Shown here in pieces: positions 47,794-60,713 of a stretch of 64,000 bases of DNA. A program made the translations under genes and the position numbers. The notes below the pieces were generated by a model. That model was not told the DNA's origin. It ran no database searches and was given only the letters and a program-made list of their open reading frames with translations. Position 1 is the first letter of the stretch. Each line of letters begins with the position of its first letter. Origin of the DNA: Lycium barbarum (taxonomy: Eukaryota > Streptophyta > Magnoliopsida > Solanales > Solanaceae); NCBI RefSeq assembly GCF_019175385.1, contig NC_083348.1:51482950-51546949 (forward strand), given 5' to 3'.

Positions 47794-49969
47794 TGTAACA
47801 CCTCGTGAATTCGGGTTAGGTGTGAAATTGTAAAACTAGTAATAAGATGATATTTTAGCTATATTAATCCATTCGGGATGAATTTGGGTGACAAGCAGTC
47901 GTTTTGTAGTCAACCCAAATAGTGAAGTTCGTCAGAGTTCTCAAACTCGTCTAGATTTCAGTAGGTCCGAATTCTAAGCCAGGTTTGTGAAAATAGGTTG
48001 GGAATTTGGGAAAACTTCCTCAATGAAAGTTCCAGGTATTAGAAATACCTTTCCAAAGGTAGGTTACCCAACTCTAACGGAGCTCTGTGCTAGGAGTTAT
48101 GCCCATTTTACTGAATATTATTTGTGCAGTGTAAAACTTTCATTGTCTGTGCAGTGTATAACTCTGTGCTAGGCGACGCACCAGGACATTTTATGCCTGA
48201 AGCAATTTTTTCCGAATTTTATAAAAGCCTAACTTCGTTATATTCATCCCCACTTCATTTTGGCCGACTTTTAGAGAGGAAACAACCCTAGGGTTTTCCC
48301 AAAACATATAAGGTAAGTTCTTGATCAATTCCCATCATTACTTCATCAATGTAGCATCAAATTAACACTAGTTCATTTTCCAAAAACCCTAGATTCTTGA
48401 AACCCAAGAAAGGGACGTGTGGAGGCGTTGAGATTCCTTCAATAAGGTATGATACTTGAATTTTATGATGTTATTGAAAGGGTTTAGACTAGTGTAGGTT
48501 ATCCTATGGGAGTCGAATCAATGATTGATTCATGAAGTGTTCAAGAGCACGTTCTAGACATGAAAACCCTAGTTTTTTTTATAAAGGGGGTATATGGGTA
48601 GAATTAGGTTAAATCTCTAATCTTTTTCATCTAAACCATTGTAGTGTGATTGTAGAACCTTGGGAATTACGTTTGAGGGGGATTTCAGGTATGTCTATAT
48701 TTCAAAAATCGTCTTTTCAAGTATGTCTACTTTTGAAGTACGTTTATATTGTGAAAGCATGATTTGTATTTGAGAATCCTTCCTTGATTGTTTGTATAAG
48801 TTATAACTCTTTTTTGGTGGAAGTTCTTTTGGAATTATGGATGATTTCTTTTAGGCAAGGTCATGCGTGTGTAGGGTCAAGCCCGCATTGAACCTTATAC
48901 GATCTATACTACTTTGTGAAATTCGCTTTTCCTATTATTGGATGATTGAACTTATTTTCTAATGGTTGGACATCAAACTTGTTTTGTTATTGAATGGGTT
49001 TCTTGAACTTGAAATTGAATAAGAGATTCGAATAAGATTCTAAATCGGTTATGACTTGAAATGCCTCTATTTTGAGATAATGACATGAGAAGTGAGATTC
49101 GGAATTTGTATTTTGTTTGTGTTTGGGCCTGTATGGGCAAGCTGTGCTAGTCCAAATGATGATTAGCCGTTATGGATCCTAACGTATCGATACGAGTATT
49201 GCTGTGTCAGCCCAGAGGATGATTGACCTCCATTGCTTTCTAGCCTGGAGTATCTATTGCTATGTCGGTCTAGAGGACGACTGACCTCTGAGGTATGTCG
49301 CCTGGTGCATTTGTTGATGTGCTAGTCCAGAGGATGATTAGCCTCCGTGGTTTCCTAACCCGGAGTATCGATTGATTGATTTGCCTTTGAGTGGCTTGTT
49401 TCGTGCTTTGATTAGCCTGTGAGTGGCTTGTTTCGAATCTTGTTGCCTGTGAGTAGCTTGCGGTGATACTGAATTCCTAAGTGAAATACTTGGCTTGGTA
49501 AATGATAAGGAGTTAAGTTAATGCGTCCTTCGTTGTTTGATTCTGTGATGACTCTTCAATGTTGCTGACTTACTTTACTCCTGGGTTTGGAACTGCTATT
49601 TTCATTGATATCATTTTATTGATTTTATTCATCATATCTTGTTTGTTAACTATTGCCCCTTAGATACACACTGAGTGCCCAGTACTCAGGCATACCATTG
49701 TTGTTTTTATGGTATGTTAGGTATCATTGAGGAGCAGGTTCGTGACACGCCTACGACTTAAGAGAACTTGTTGCTTTCGACACTATTTGGTGAGGCCACA
49801 TGATTGCTCGTGGGGCACCATTCTATCTTTAATTTTTTTTTGTATTTGAGTTTCGGGCTGCCTTCCGATGTATTTAGACACTCGTTATTATCTTAGAAGC
49901 TCCATAGATAGTGTACATTCTTGTGGGTAGTTGTCGAGTTTTTTTAACTCTTGGGAACATGATACGTTT
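47794..49969 (+). repeat. gypsy-3 5' LTR, first part
   Basis: Begins TGTAACACCTCG after GATGA (47789-47793, probable TSD). It matches the 3' LTR start at 63593; by eye roughly a tenth of positions differ in the first ~160 bases and somewhat more further on. Solo LTR 6 interrupts it, and it ends at 53181 before a PBS. Total LTR length is about 2.4 kb. It contains the 57-bp minisatellite. Confidence 0.85.
49141..49462 (+). repeat. Minisatellite: four ~57-bp units, then three shorter units
   Basis: The first block has four units starting near 49146, 49201, 49258 and 49315, each with TGTGCTAGTCCAGAGGATGA-type sequence, ATTAGCCTCC and GGAGTATCGATT. The second block, 49379-49462, has about three units of GCCTGTGAGTGGCTTGTTTCG. 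Confidence 0.85.
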
Positions 49970-52900
49970 TGTTATGACCCGTGTTTTCACACGTTTGGAA
50001 AAACTTGGAAATATTGGATTTTTTTTTGAGACATAAGGTCAAATTTGATATTTTGTTGAACATAGGAGTTGTGCATGAAAGAATAGAATCATGAAAGCGT
50101 GGGACAAGGCTAAGGGTAATTTTGGAATTTTGAAAATTAGTTTCGGGAATTACAAAATACGATCCACACCTTGTTGGGCTTGAAAAATGTGAAGCAAAAA
50201 TGAAGCCCAATTCCTAAGGGTGGCCGGCCATGCTAGGCCTTAGCCCAAGCCCATTTTTAGTTGGTCATGTGCTTGGTCATGTGACCAAGCACTTCAACTA
50301 CATATATACAATTGAAGCCTTAGGATAAGCATAACAAAAAAAAAACAAGAACAAGAAAGAAGAGCAAGGTGCTCTCGGGTTTGCCCTTCAAATTTAGCCC
50401 TCAAAAATATTGCTTCAAAAATTCAATTCTTGTTGATTTCCCACTAAGTCAAGGTTCCTTTGCATCTTGGTGTAGTTGGTTTGGTGTGGGGAGCAATAGA
50501 ATCTCCAAGTTGAACATAAGTTCAAGTGAAGAAAGCTTAAAGGAAAGGTAAGAATTTCTACCTTTTTATTGTGTTGTTGAGCTTTGTTTGTGTTGTAGTA
50601 TGTGGAAATGTGTTGATTTGTATGAAGAAATAGAAGTTTGCAAAGTGGGTGTGTGTGTGAGTGTGTGGCCGTGGGTATGTACTACTTATATAGCCTCTAT
50701 GTGTTGAATTTGTGTTATAATCTAGTCATGATTGTAATGAAATGCATATGGGAATTGAAAGTTGGATGAAATTAGTTGATGTTGCAAAAGGAGCATATGG
50801 CCGTGTGGTGTAATGGTCTTGGGATAAATATGAATCAAGTTGTGTAATGTGTTGGAGTGTTGGTATTGTGATGTTTGTAATGTGAATGAAGCTAGAATGA
50901 TATAAGTTTGTGTTGAATTGGAATGTGAACACTTATGTCGTTTTAGTATGATTTTCCGATATTAAGAAAATGAAGTGTTTGGTTGTGAATTACGATGATC
51001 ATTGATGAATTTGGAAGTTGGAAACTTGTTATGAAATTGTATGCCAAAGATTTGATGTTTTGCATAAGTTATGATTTTGGCGGAAGATTGTATATCATGT
51101 ATATCGAGTGTATATCTTAAGGAAAACGATATGAAATGTTTCTAGAACTATATGGTGATGATCATGATGGTTGTTGAATATGAAATTATTGATCTTAGTT
51201 GAAAGTTGGGTTGAATTGAAGATTATGTCAACTTGTGAGAAAAATGACTAGTTGAAGGATATTTGTGTTTTTAATGTTCATTGTTGATATTGTTGTTGTC
51301 GTTTGGGTTGTTGTTGATGATTTATAGCCGAGTTGAATTCTCGGGGTGTCATATGTATAGGGGAAGTGCTGCCGAAATTTCGGTAGCCAAATATGCTTAA
51401 AGTTGAAATAATGGCATTAATAATTCACAATTGGTAAACTTGACCAATTGCAGTTTTTCGACGAAACGGGAAGTGAGTTTGGAAAGGCTTAAGGAGCGCG
51501 AAAGGTATGTAAAGCAAACCCAATTCTTCCCTTGGCATGCCCTTAGTGTATTAGGGTCGGATCCGGGCCTCGAAGGACCTCTTGGCCCTCGGAATCCGCA
51601 AGACAAAATTTCAGTTTTTCCTTCAGTAGAATTGAACCTCTTTGCTACGCTTTTTCTGAAATTATGCAAACTTGCTCTAAATTATTCAGAAAGTCATAGA
51701 ATGTCTGTATAACCTCTTTAGGTGACACTATATGCTTAGAGGGCACAATTTGAGCCCGCCGCCTTATTTGTCCCGAGGCGGGCCCACTATTTACGGTTTT
51801 GCCCCTAATACGCTAAAGCTTCCTTTTTAAGCGATTTTTGAAAGAAATGTTTTAATTACCCTACTAATCGCTTAACGAATATTATTTTAAATATTCTATT
51901 AAATCTTATAAATTATTTTGACACTCGGAATGACTTCGGGAAAGTTAGACTTCTGTAATTTATTATGATATCTGGAATACATTTATTATGATTCCGTCCG
52001 ACTCCATTTGATTTGTTTGTCTTTGCTACGCCTCATCGAGTCTTTGAAAATACTTATGATATTTTTAAATTGCATTAGTCTCTCACTACTCCATTCGTGG
52101 ATGTCCCAATGTTTCCCACACTGAGCCCGGGCCAGGATATGTTGTCAAGCGTAATTCTCTGCATTGTTCGCCGCGTCCCGATGTGAGGGGGCAGGTATAC
52201 GCGTACATGGGTCTGTGGAGTATGATGTGCCATGTCCGCCTATTCTGATCTGATCTGTTATGGCCATTTTGATATGACATTATATGATACGGGGCCACGC
52301 CCCTTTTTCGGATTTCTCTGTATAGTGGCACCAGCGTCGGGAGGGTGGCCACATTCTGTCTGCCGAGTCCTGTGGCAGGGACCGGATATGATATGATATG
52401 ACATATGTTTCTGTACGCATTCTGTCTGTTTTGGAAATATGCATTTGACACTCTGGATTCTGTACTCATTTTCTGTAACCATTATGAGTTGACTTCTGTG
52501 ATTCCGCTTTGCATATTCAGTACATATTTCGTACTGACCCCCTTTCTTCGGGGGCTGCGTTTTCATGCCGCGCAGGTACAGACGACAGGTTTGCTGATCC
52601 GCACGTTTAGGATCCCATTTCTGCTATTTTGGGGCGCTCTCTTCTACAGAGCCCATCTTTTGGTACAGTCTGTCACTGCTATCTGGATATGTACTTTGTT
52701 CAGGGTATGACGGGGCCCTGTCCCGTCTTATGATTATGATATGTTCTGTAGAGGTCTGTGGATACATCTGTGTGGGTTCTGTACATATGTTTGGGATACT
52801 TTGTTCTATGATGGCCTTATCGGCCTATGTGTGCCAAGTCTGCTTTTTCTGATAAATTCTGTAGCATCCACTAATATTATTATATTATTATTCTGAGAAT

Positions 52901-52977
52901 ATGCTAATTTGGGTATCGGGCACGTATAGGTGCCCAGCTAGGGCACTAGTCGCGGCCCACGGGGTTGGGTCGTGACA
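49970..52977 (+). mobile_element. Solo LTR 6, TSD CGTTT, inside gypsy-3 5' LTR
   Basis: Begins TGTTATGACCCG and ends GGTCGTGACA; CGTTT at 49965-49969 and 52978-52982 is a perfect TSD. Length 3008 bp. It is the near-identical, inverted partner of solo LTR 3. Features: short TATATA near 50303, GGTAAGA near 50547, palindrome at 51369-51386, twin hairpins at 52517-52555. Confidence 0.93.
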
Positions 52978-52982
52978 CGTTT

Positions 52983-53181
52983 GATTTAGTTTTGTAATAT
53001 TAAAGACTTCCGCTAATTTAATTCATATCTCATGATTCGTTTGAATTTATTTTATAAACTATTGGAGGTGATTATTGAACCTTGCGGGTTCACGTGTTAT
53101 TATTGCATCTTTTAGGTTCTTCCGATTTTGTTCATGACATTGGATGCCGGTCACGTCTAGGGTGGTTTTTGGGGCGTGACA
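52983..53181 (+). repeat. gypsy-3 5' LTR, end part
   Basis: Continuation after solo LTR 6, ending TTTTTGGGGCGTGACA at 53181. The PBS follows 4 nt later. Confidence 0.85.
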
Positions 53182-53185
53182 TGCT

Positions 53186-53197
53186 TGGTATCAGAGC
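53186..53197 (+). other. Primer binding site of gypsy-3 (tRNA-iMet)
   Basis: TGGTATCAGAGC, followed by CTAGG, matches the 3' end of plant initiator tRNA-Met. It confirms plus orientation and that 47794-53181 is a 5' LTR. Confidence 0.92.
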
Positions 53198-53770
53198 CTA
53201 GGTTTAAATGTGTCCTAGGATGTGTCTGTGTCTGTGCAGATGTGTATAGTGGAGTCTTCCTTATGCAGCCTAATCACCTGGATGATCAAAAGACTACCAG
53301 GACATTTGTAGGTGTTTCTCATTCTTCTTGATTTTGGATTGTGCTATAGAGCTTGAACTTCCTTTAGGATCGTTCCGATGTGTTCGTTACTCGTGCCTTG
53401 TGGAGATGGTTTTAACTCGTGTCGCAGTTTCTAACCTAGTGAACGATGGTGCTAGGAAGTGCGCACTGGTTGTGATGAACACTTTGATGGATGGTACAGA
53501 GTCACTTGGAATTTTATAGTGGGTGTTGGTGGTGATTGTAGGGTGTGATTGTTGATGTTGAGAGGTAAGTATTCTCACTACTTGTTCTCTTTATGTGTAT
53601 TCGTAAATCGATGTTTTAATCTTCCATACGTGACAGTGCATGTTGCCCTTGATTTTGGTGTTGAACCCAAGCGATTGTTAGAACCCTATACTATGAATAC
53701 CCCTACTAGTATTATCATTATTTCTTTTAGAATCTATAGAGATTGTGTAGCCGTAGTTAAGGGCCGTGAA
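53198..53770 (+). pseudogene. gypsy-3 internal remnant: leader and protease N-terminal half
   Basis: Gag is absent: only ~440 bp separate the PBS from protease-like sequence. The frame ending at 53770 reads YVTVHVALDFGVEPKRLLEP ... FRIYRDCVAVVKGRE, matching the protease fold after the flap of gypsy-2 (compare GIEPEPIEPF ... YRDCSVD). The active-site D-x-G-S segment is not recognisable upstream. A complete LTR element interrupts the frame at 53770; protease sequence continues at 63199. Confidence 0.75.
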
Positions 53771-54663
53771 TGTCACAGCCCAACCGGAGGGCTATGACGG
53801 ACACCCAGAACCTGACCTCCTAGATGCCACAACACATACATAACATACCTGCTCATGCTAATCCTAGGCTACCTGAGGGCACTCATAACATAATCTGTTG
53901 TCTGATAGGTATCATAAACTGGAGGGTTACCGCCCTCGAAAGGTATATAAATACATGTATCACTAAACTGAGCTGGGGTAGAAGTAGACAAGGCTACCCG
54001 ATAAAACTATATAACTAAACAAGTGTTGAGTGGGCCATACTGTCTGACTGAATATAAGTGTCTATGAGCCTCCATTGACATACTGGACACGCTGAGGACG
54101 GGACAGGGCCCTTGCCCTACCCATAAACATCAAAACATATACCAGGTCTAGACGACAACTCTGGCAAGAGAGGAGTGCTTTACTGTCAAGCTGAAGAAGC
54201 AGCCTAAGGATGCAATCTGTCTTCATGTCTATCTGAACCTGCGGGCATGAACACAACCCCCCCCCCCCCCCGAACAATAAGGGAGTCAGTACGAAAAATG
54301 TACCGAGTATGTAAGGCAGAAGAGTAACATACACATAGGAGTCATAAAGAAAATCTGAAACTCGTAAACTAAACTGACTGACTAAATGCATCTGTAAGTC
54401 TGATTATCTGAACATGTCTGCGTGAATGCATCTATATGTCTGCTTACTAAAAATGCCTCTGCGGGCGTATGATATGCATAGGTCATAGTGCCGAGGAACG
54501 TATGGCCCGATCCATATCCCATACAGGTTCCTTCGGGCATAATAGCATAATGGCCCCTTCGGGCATAATAATACAATGGCCCCTTCGGGCATAACAATCA
54601 TCATCACTCTGCACCAGTTGATCAAGTGGTAATGCGTATATAACGCCTCGCCCTTTTCCCATA

Positions 54664-54725
<62 letters not shown>

Positions 54726-56327
54726 TAATATACGCGTATATAACGCCTTCTGGTCACGGGTCAATATGCATGTATGCAAATGAATGTAATGCATAAACAT
54801 AAACTAACATTATCATGATACAATATTTATGACACATGAACAGAAGGAATAATCGTAATAGAGGGGTACAAGATCATCAATAACTGAGATGCTCCTAATA
54901 CTGCTAAGAGTAGAGTAATATGGAGACTCGTTTACTCGTTGTTTGCTCATATCAAAGGATCATGCCAAAAAGAAAGAAAGGGAAAGCATTAACATACCTG
55001 ATTGATCTCCTACGAATTAACACTTATTCTCCCGAACTTGCAAATCTACACTCCGGAGAAATTATACTACCGTTAGACTTATCGTCATATGCCTATCTCA
55101 AGTACTTAAACCAAACTCCTTTAGAATTTTTCAAAATTTGGGCAGTATCTCCCCTGTTTATAAGCCTAGCACGAAATCACAATCCAGCAACCAACAACAA
55201 CAACAACAACACCAACATCAACAACAATATTATCAATACCAATATATTCCATAAAATATCCCACACGATATTTTTCAACATACAACAACCATATACACTT
55301 CCTTTCTTCCCAATCAAGGAGCATAATCTCATCAACACACCAACAACATTAGATACCATCTCTATACATGTAAATCTGCCCAGCAACACGACCACACCAT
55401 GCTCACAATAGTCCATAAACACAAATACAACACGACACTTTATAACCTTTTCTCCATAACTATTTTCACTTTTAAGACTTGCTAAACCTTCAAATCAACT
55501 CAACATAAGAGATAGGATGAATAAAATACCTTATACTTGAACAAATTCAGCGACACCAACTTTCTTCATGACCAAACTTACCACAACATCAAGTAGAAGC
55601 AAGAACAATCACCTTTCATGGACTAGTTTGGTGTAATCTTGTTAAATTCTTGATTTAATGAGCTATAAATGTATGGGGGATGTGTTGGGATGTTTCTAGG
55701 ACTTATGAGAATGTAATATGCTGAAACAATGTGGTTGATGGGGTTTTTATACCCCTCATAAGTCGGTTCCACCGACTTTCCCAAGTGTGACCCGCGGAAG
55801 CCATTTGGCAGCTTGAAGTCTTTATCTTAAAATGGCCATAATTCATGATCCCAATAATGTATGAGGGTCCAAGACCTATGGTTTGAAATATCTTTCAATT
55901 ATATACAACTTTAATTTTTGGTGTGTTTCCAAATTCAAAATTCTAATAGCGTTTTGGCCCCTTCAAGTCAGATCATCTGAAAACGTATCCTTAAATCATC
56001 CTTTTAGAGGGCTTATGCCCATATTTGGCTTAAGGGTCCTTCTTAAGATTTGCTCAACTTCCCATATACTATTCATATCACTTTTCATATGTCCTTTATA
56101 AAACCCCAACATGTTGACCCCACCTTAACTTACGGCTACGAGGGCTACTCATCAAGTAACGTGTTAACTGATTTACTCCATACGGTCTCCAAATGTCATA
56201 TATATATATATTCTTATACTCAGATCATATAATCTTCATCCCTGATCCTTGTATAAATTTGCTCTCCCTTGAGCTCATACTATGCTGTCTGCAGTCTTGG
56301 TAACACGAAATTTTCCGGGGTGTAACA
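53771..56327 (-). repeat. LARD-2 sibling, 3' LTR
   Basis: Termini TGTCACAGCCC and GGGGTGTAACA, 2557 bp. It contains a C15 tract (54257-54271), a CCTTCGGGCATAATAGCATAATGGCC-type repeat (54531-54600), an AT run (54668-54716) absent from the other LTR, an antisense frame at 54920-55411, and a minus-strand TATAAAAA site at 55744-55751. Confidence 0.9.
54668..54716. repeat. AT microsatellite present in one LTR only
   Basis: A ~48-bp TA run within a ~100-bp segment (about 54660-54765) that is missing from the other LTR at ~61628. The two LTRs were identical at insertion, so this is a later gain or loss. Confidence 0.85.
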
Positions 56328-56341
56328 TCCTTCCCCCCTTA
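56328..56341 (-). other. Polypurine tract of LARD-2 sibling
   Basis: On the minus strand this reads TAAGGGGGGAAGGA directly against the 3' LTR, preceded by ATTCAGGGACAAAT, a decayed copy of the ATTCGAGGACGAAT hairpin motif. Confidence 0.88.
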
Positions 56342-59300
56342 GAAACATTTGTCCCTGAATGTTTAAACTAGTCTTTTACTCTGTCCCTGATCCCATTCTC
56401 TGGTACATCCCCTTATCGAATCATTCTTCTCGGTAACATATCGAATTTAATCGCACTATCTCCATAACAGGTCTCCATTGGTTATTTACTCGCTCTTCCC
56501 TACGCTTACTTCTGTCCTTCCCGAAATCTTGTCGTCCATTCCCCGACTTTTAACCTGTTTAGATCCGCTCATACCCTCCATAGTCTTCTACTGAATTTAC
56601 TAACATCATAGGTTTACAAACTTTTCTCTACTCTCGTAGCTAATCTCTTTGCTCTTGAAACTCATAAGTCGGAAAACATGCTTCTGAAGAAATCACTAAC
56701 ATACCTGGATACTGAACCACGACGCTTCTGGCCTCTTAACTGAGGTTTGAACCAATTATGACCTCATGTACTCCGATACCTCATATCTTCCTCATTTTTA
56801 CCTTACTGACCTTTAAATCTCATAGCTTGCCTCTTGATACTCTCGTAACCCTCGCTCTGCAATTGTGTTAACTCTCTAACTAGTCGTAACTCTGCTCAAC
56901 GTAATCATCTCTGCATCAACGGAAAACATAAGTTCTGACTATACTTCGTTTTACCGACAACTCCTGATCTGTAGGAACTAAGTAACCCCAATTCACTAAT
57001 CTAACTTATATAAAATCATCTTAATATCTCCAGCATCCTAAAGTATAACAGGAACAACCCATATCTTTATGACATCCTTTAAGGCAACCCTAACATATAA
57101 TCAGTTCCATAATCCTTTCTATAAAACATTTCTTTTGAGTTAGTAATCCCGATTGTCCCTTATACTTATCCCTGGTCACATGCGGCTTTTCTTACTCCTT
57201 CTGTTAACCCTTGGAGTACTTTACTGCATGTCTAAATGTACCTAAAATTTCTTTGGCGCGAGTGATTCGAGTCATGGTTCGGAATATAATGTATCACATT
57301 GGCGAAACTTATTCTTCTTCCCAATTGCCTCATGATATACTTGCATTTAATCCATTCTCACTCTTATTTAACACATTCTTGACATATCGGTTCATCTCAA
57401 AATTTGACTCCTTCAATCCAATTTATTTCCCTCTTTTAGGCTTGGGAATATTGTCATTCATCTCAGAATTAAATCTGTTCTTCCCCTCTTTTTAAAGGAT
57501 GTTCTCATGTACCCATAACCTTTGAGTGTTAATCGTCTTTGATAGTCATCTGGCCGACCTTAGCGATCCTTCAATTCCTCTATTCCATATAATGCCAAAG
57601 TTCTTTTCATCGCATAGTTTAACTTATTTTCCTCTTTGCTTGTTGAGTTCTTGTATCAAATCAAAATGCTTATACATATCAGATACAATTCAGACGCCTT
57701 CTTTATTGTCTTTTCACTTCTACCCTTCATGACTAGTAATCCTTCTAGGCTAATAAATTAATGGGGACATCGAAATTCATTAGGCCCCTTATGGAGTTTC
57801 CGACTATACCACGCTCCTTTAGCCCTAGCCTTTCTCCACGACTATCTTCTTAACATCCTTGAAATTCTCCTTACTCTGGGTTCCCAATTCCGATTTAGGT
57901 TTATACTATACCATTAAAAGTTGATACTCCACACCATCTATTCCCATGACTCGTCCTTTCATTATCTTAGCTCATTTGTCCCGTAATTCTCCTTAACTAC
58001 TCGTTTTCATCGCAGCTATGCATCATAGTCCTTCTAGCTATGCATCATAGTCCTTCTAGTGTTCTGTCAGCTCTTGTTCTTATCATGAAATCCTCACAAA
58101 GTACCCCCTTTCCTTTCTTCTTTCATCGAGTCTTCATCTTCCTTTATGATACTACAACTTATACACACATATATATAGATATATATATATATATACATCT
58201 CGAATTTCTCGATTTTCTTCATGATCGCATCCTTCACACAACCATTGTCTTATAATTTCAATTTGTGTTTCTTTGGGCAAGCCTACTGAGTCATAATTCC
58301 CTTTAACCATTTCGTTAACACCTCCTCCTTCCTTTGGTCCTCATAGTTTCTTTTACTTGTAAAATGTCTGTTTCCATTAGTCATCCTTTACTCTTAGGTT
58401 AGGAAAATTTGGAGTGTTTCGTTACAAGTGCGAATCCCTTTTGTCGCTGAAAATCTCTTCTTGAGCTACTTTCTTCCCTTAAATAGTCGTACCAATCATG
58501 GTTTCACATCCATCCCCCTGGTTAAATCTCAGGAGTTAAAATTTCCTCATCGCTTTCATAAAACCTGTTTATTTCTTCTCAAGGATGCACCTTTGTCCAT
58601 TATTTACAACCTTCTTGATTCTGGTTATGAAGATGTATAGGTTGGTTCCAGAGTCCTCACATTCATCCTTTGTCACGTACAACCTTACTATATCTCCCAT
58701 TGATTTATTTAAACTTAATCCTATCGTCTGCTTTCCTGCTTTCATCCTAACCTTTTCCTCAATTATATATTAGCTGACCCTCAATGGGTATACGTTTTCC
58801 TTGTCCAATTTTCTCCTTCCTTCATGATATCATAACCTTCTTTTTCCTAATGCTCCTTCTTATATTGTTGGATGAGTTGCTATCTAACTTTAATTCTCGA
58901 GAAAACCCAATCTTGATTCTCTCTGTAGCGCTAGCTACCTCAATTTTGACATACAGCACAATCAATACGTTTAACATGTCGTAACATCAGTCATAAGGGT
59001 ATACATAATACTCGATGTAGCCACTCGTGACTTATCTTTTTATCTCTTTTCAACACCTTTTCTTGCGAGATATCTCGTTGCCATTTGATTTTGTCCTGAA
59101 TTTGTAGCTTTAATACATCTCCCATCTTTTGACCAACTAGCCAGACTCATACCTCACAATCATTTCGAAATTCTAATTGCAAAGCTCATATGCTCCTAAT
59201 TTCCCTCAGGCTATTCTGGTTTCTCATATTCCTTTTTTTCGTATGTCTAAATCTGTAGGTCTTCCTAGTATATCTTTCTACATCCTAATTGTGAATCTCG

Positions 59301-60697
59301 GCAATATAACTTTACTTAAAAATCTTTACTCGTACTTGTACCCTGTCTCCTTGTCTAAAATAACCAACCTCACATCCTTTACTTTCCTGTAGCAACTGAA
59401 TCGATCCTTGCGATACTTGATCTTCACTTGTACACCTACTCTCTTCTCGCTTTACACATAAATCGACATCGCACTAAATTTCTCTATCGTCAAATAACCT
59501 TCACAACACCCGTCTGAAAAAAACTGAGGTGAAGTCTTCTTATAAGGATTAGCTAGAAATACACCACATATTCCTAAGGTCGATACAATCTCTACTTCCT
59601 GCGTCGGCCAAGCAACATCACATTTAAAAGTTGTATAAGTGATCGAGAAAACAATCATAAATGCAAACCAACTTACCTAACCATTTCGCATTCTTGAGTT
59701 CAAGGTCATCATTAATACCCGAAGTAACTTGGCCATAATGATTCTCAGAATAGTACCAACTATCAAATACTCAAAATCCCCTTGAAATCGAATGACTGGT
59801 GACTTCTAAATCCCAATGTAAACCCACATCATATAGGGAAGTCTAATAAACGAGTTTGCGTTCCTGTCATCAACCCGTCCTGATCTTATGTAGATATATA
59901 TAAACTTCTAGAGTAAAATTTTGTAAAAATTTTCCTTACTCGTTAACTTCCTTTCCCTTATCAATATCTCTTCGTTATCTCTTACTCACCAATCTATAAA
60001 TCATAGTACTGCACTTGAATTCTTAGTGTCAACTTTCCCTATACCTTCAATAATCTCAATTCTCCAAAATCTCGAATGCATTTATTCCAACTCCTTTAAT
60101 TACTAATCATTTTCCCCCCTCCAGGGTTCTTCCCTTAAATTAAATTACAATCATTCTAAAACTTCTCTTTGAAGGCATCTCACAATTGTTCATTCAATCC
60201 TGAGTTACCAAACATCCGATTGTCACATTTTTTCCTTCATTATTTCTCTATAGCATAGACATTCAAACAATTCTATTTGTAAAAAATTTGGCAGAGTTTC
60301 GTCTATACTTCTTACTGCCTCATTCCTGCACACAGCCCAGAAAACACATCCAATGCCTCACAGGGCGACCACAATACCTGTAAAGTTTAGCTCAAGTTCT
60401 CATATCAAAGTCTATCAATATCAATAAGGCATGAAACATACCTTTTAGAGTAACAACTTGAATTCTCATCAATTATTTCATAGCGGCGTAATCAACTAAT
60501 TATCCACAATCAAAACATTTAGGATTAGAATCAGGGATATCACATCCTATAATTTAGCTCTGCGACACGATCTAAGATGAGAAAGAAGGGTCAATCATTC
60601 CTAAATGCCTTGCAGCCTCTTGTTTATAAGTGTGGCGTGCTTCACACCTATAAACATGACTCTACGGACAAGGCTCGTAGACACCCTAGGACGAACT
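56342..60697 (-). mobile_element. Non-coding internal region of LARD-2 sibling
   Basis: Minus-strand frames are all short, and no protease, RT, RNase H or integrase motif is visible; plus-strand frames up to 94 codons (for example 57211-57495) look like chance in T-rich sequence. The PBS-proximal ~600 bp match the LARD-2 fragment at 47206-47793, which shows the non-coding internal region is a family property rather than decay of one copy. Two adjacent copies of a short AGCTATGCATCATAGTCCTTCT unit lie at about 58014-58060. Confidence 0.75.
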
Positions 60698-60709
60698 GCT
60701 CTGATACCA
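60698..60709 (-). other. Primer binding site of LARD-2 sibling (tRNA-iMet)
   Basis: Minus strand TGGTATCAGAGC, continuing AGTTCGTCC, 4 nt inside the LTR end at 60714. Same PBS type as LARD-1, LARD-2 and gypsy-3. Confidence 0.92.
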
Positions 60710-60713
60710 CTTT

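Noticed and set aside
49141..49374. CRISPR-like array of regular repeats
   Set aside because: The units are contiguous and diverged, with no unique spacers, and this is a plant LTR.
54920..55411. 163-codon open frame as a host gene (and its partner at 61783-62328, 181 codons)
   Set aside because: Both lie antisense within the two LTRs of one element, are duplicated only because LTRs are, and have low-complexity N/T runs. Kept only as a low-interest finding.
57211..57495. 94-codon plus-strand frame in the LARD-2 sibling interior
   Set aside because: It is hydrophobic only because the strand is T-rich, is antisense to the element, and has no partner or motif.
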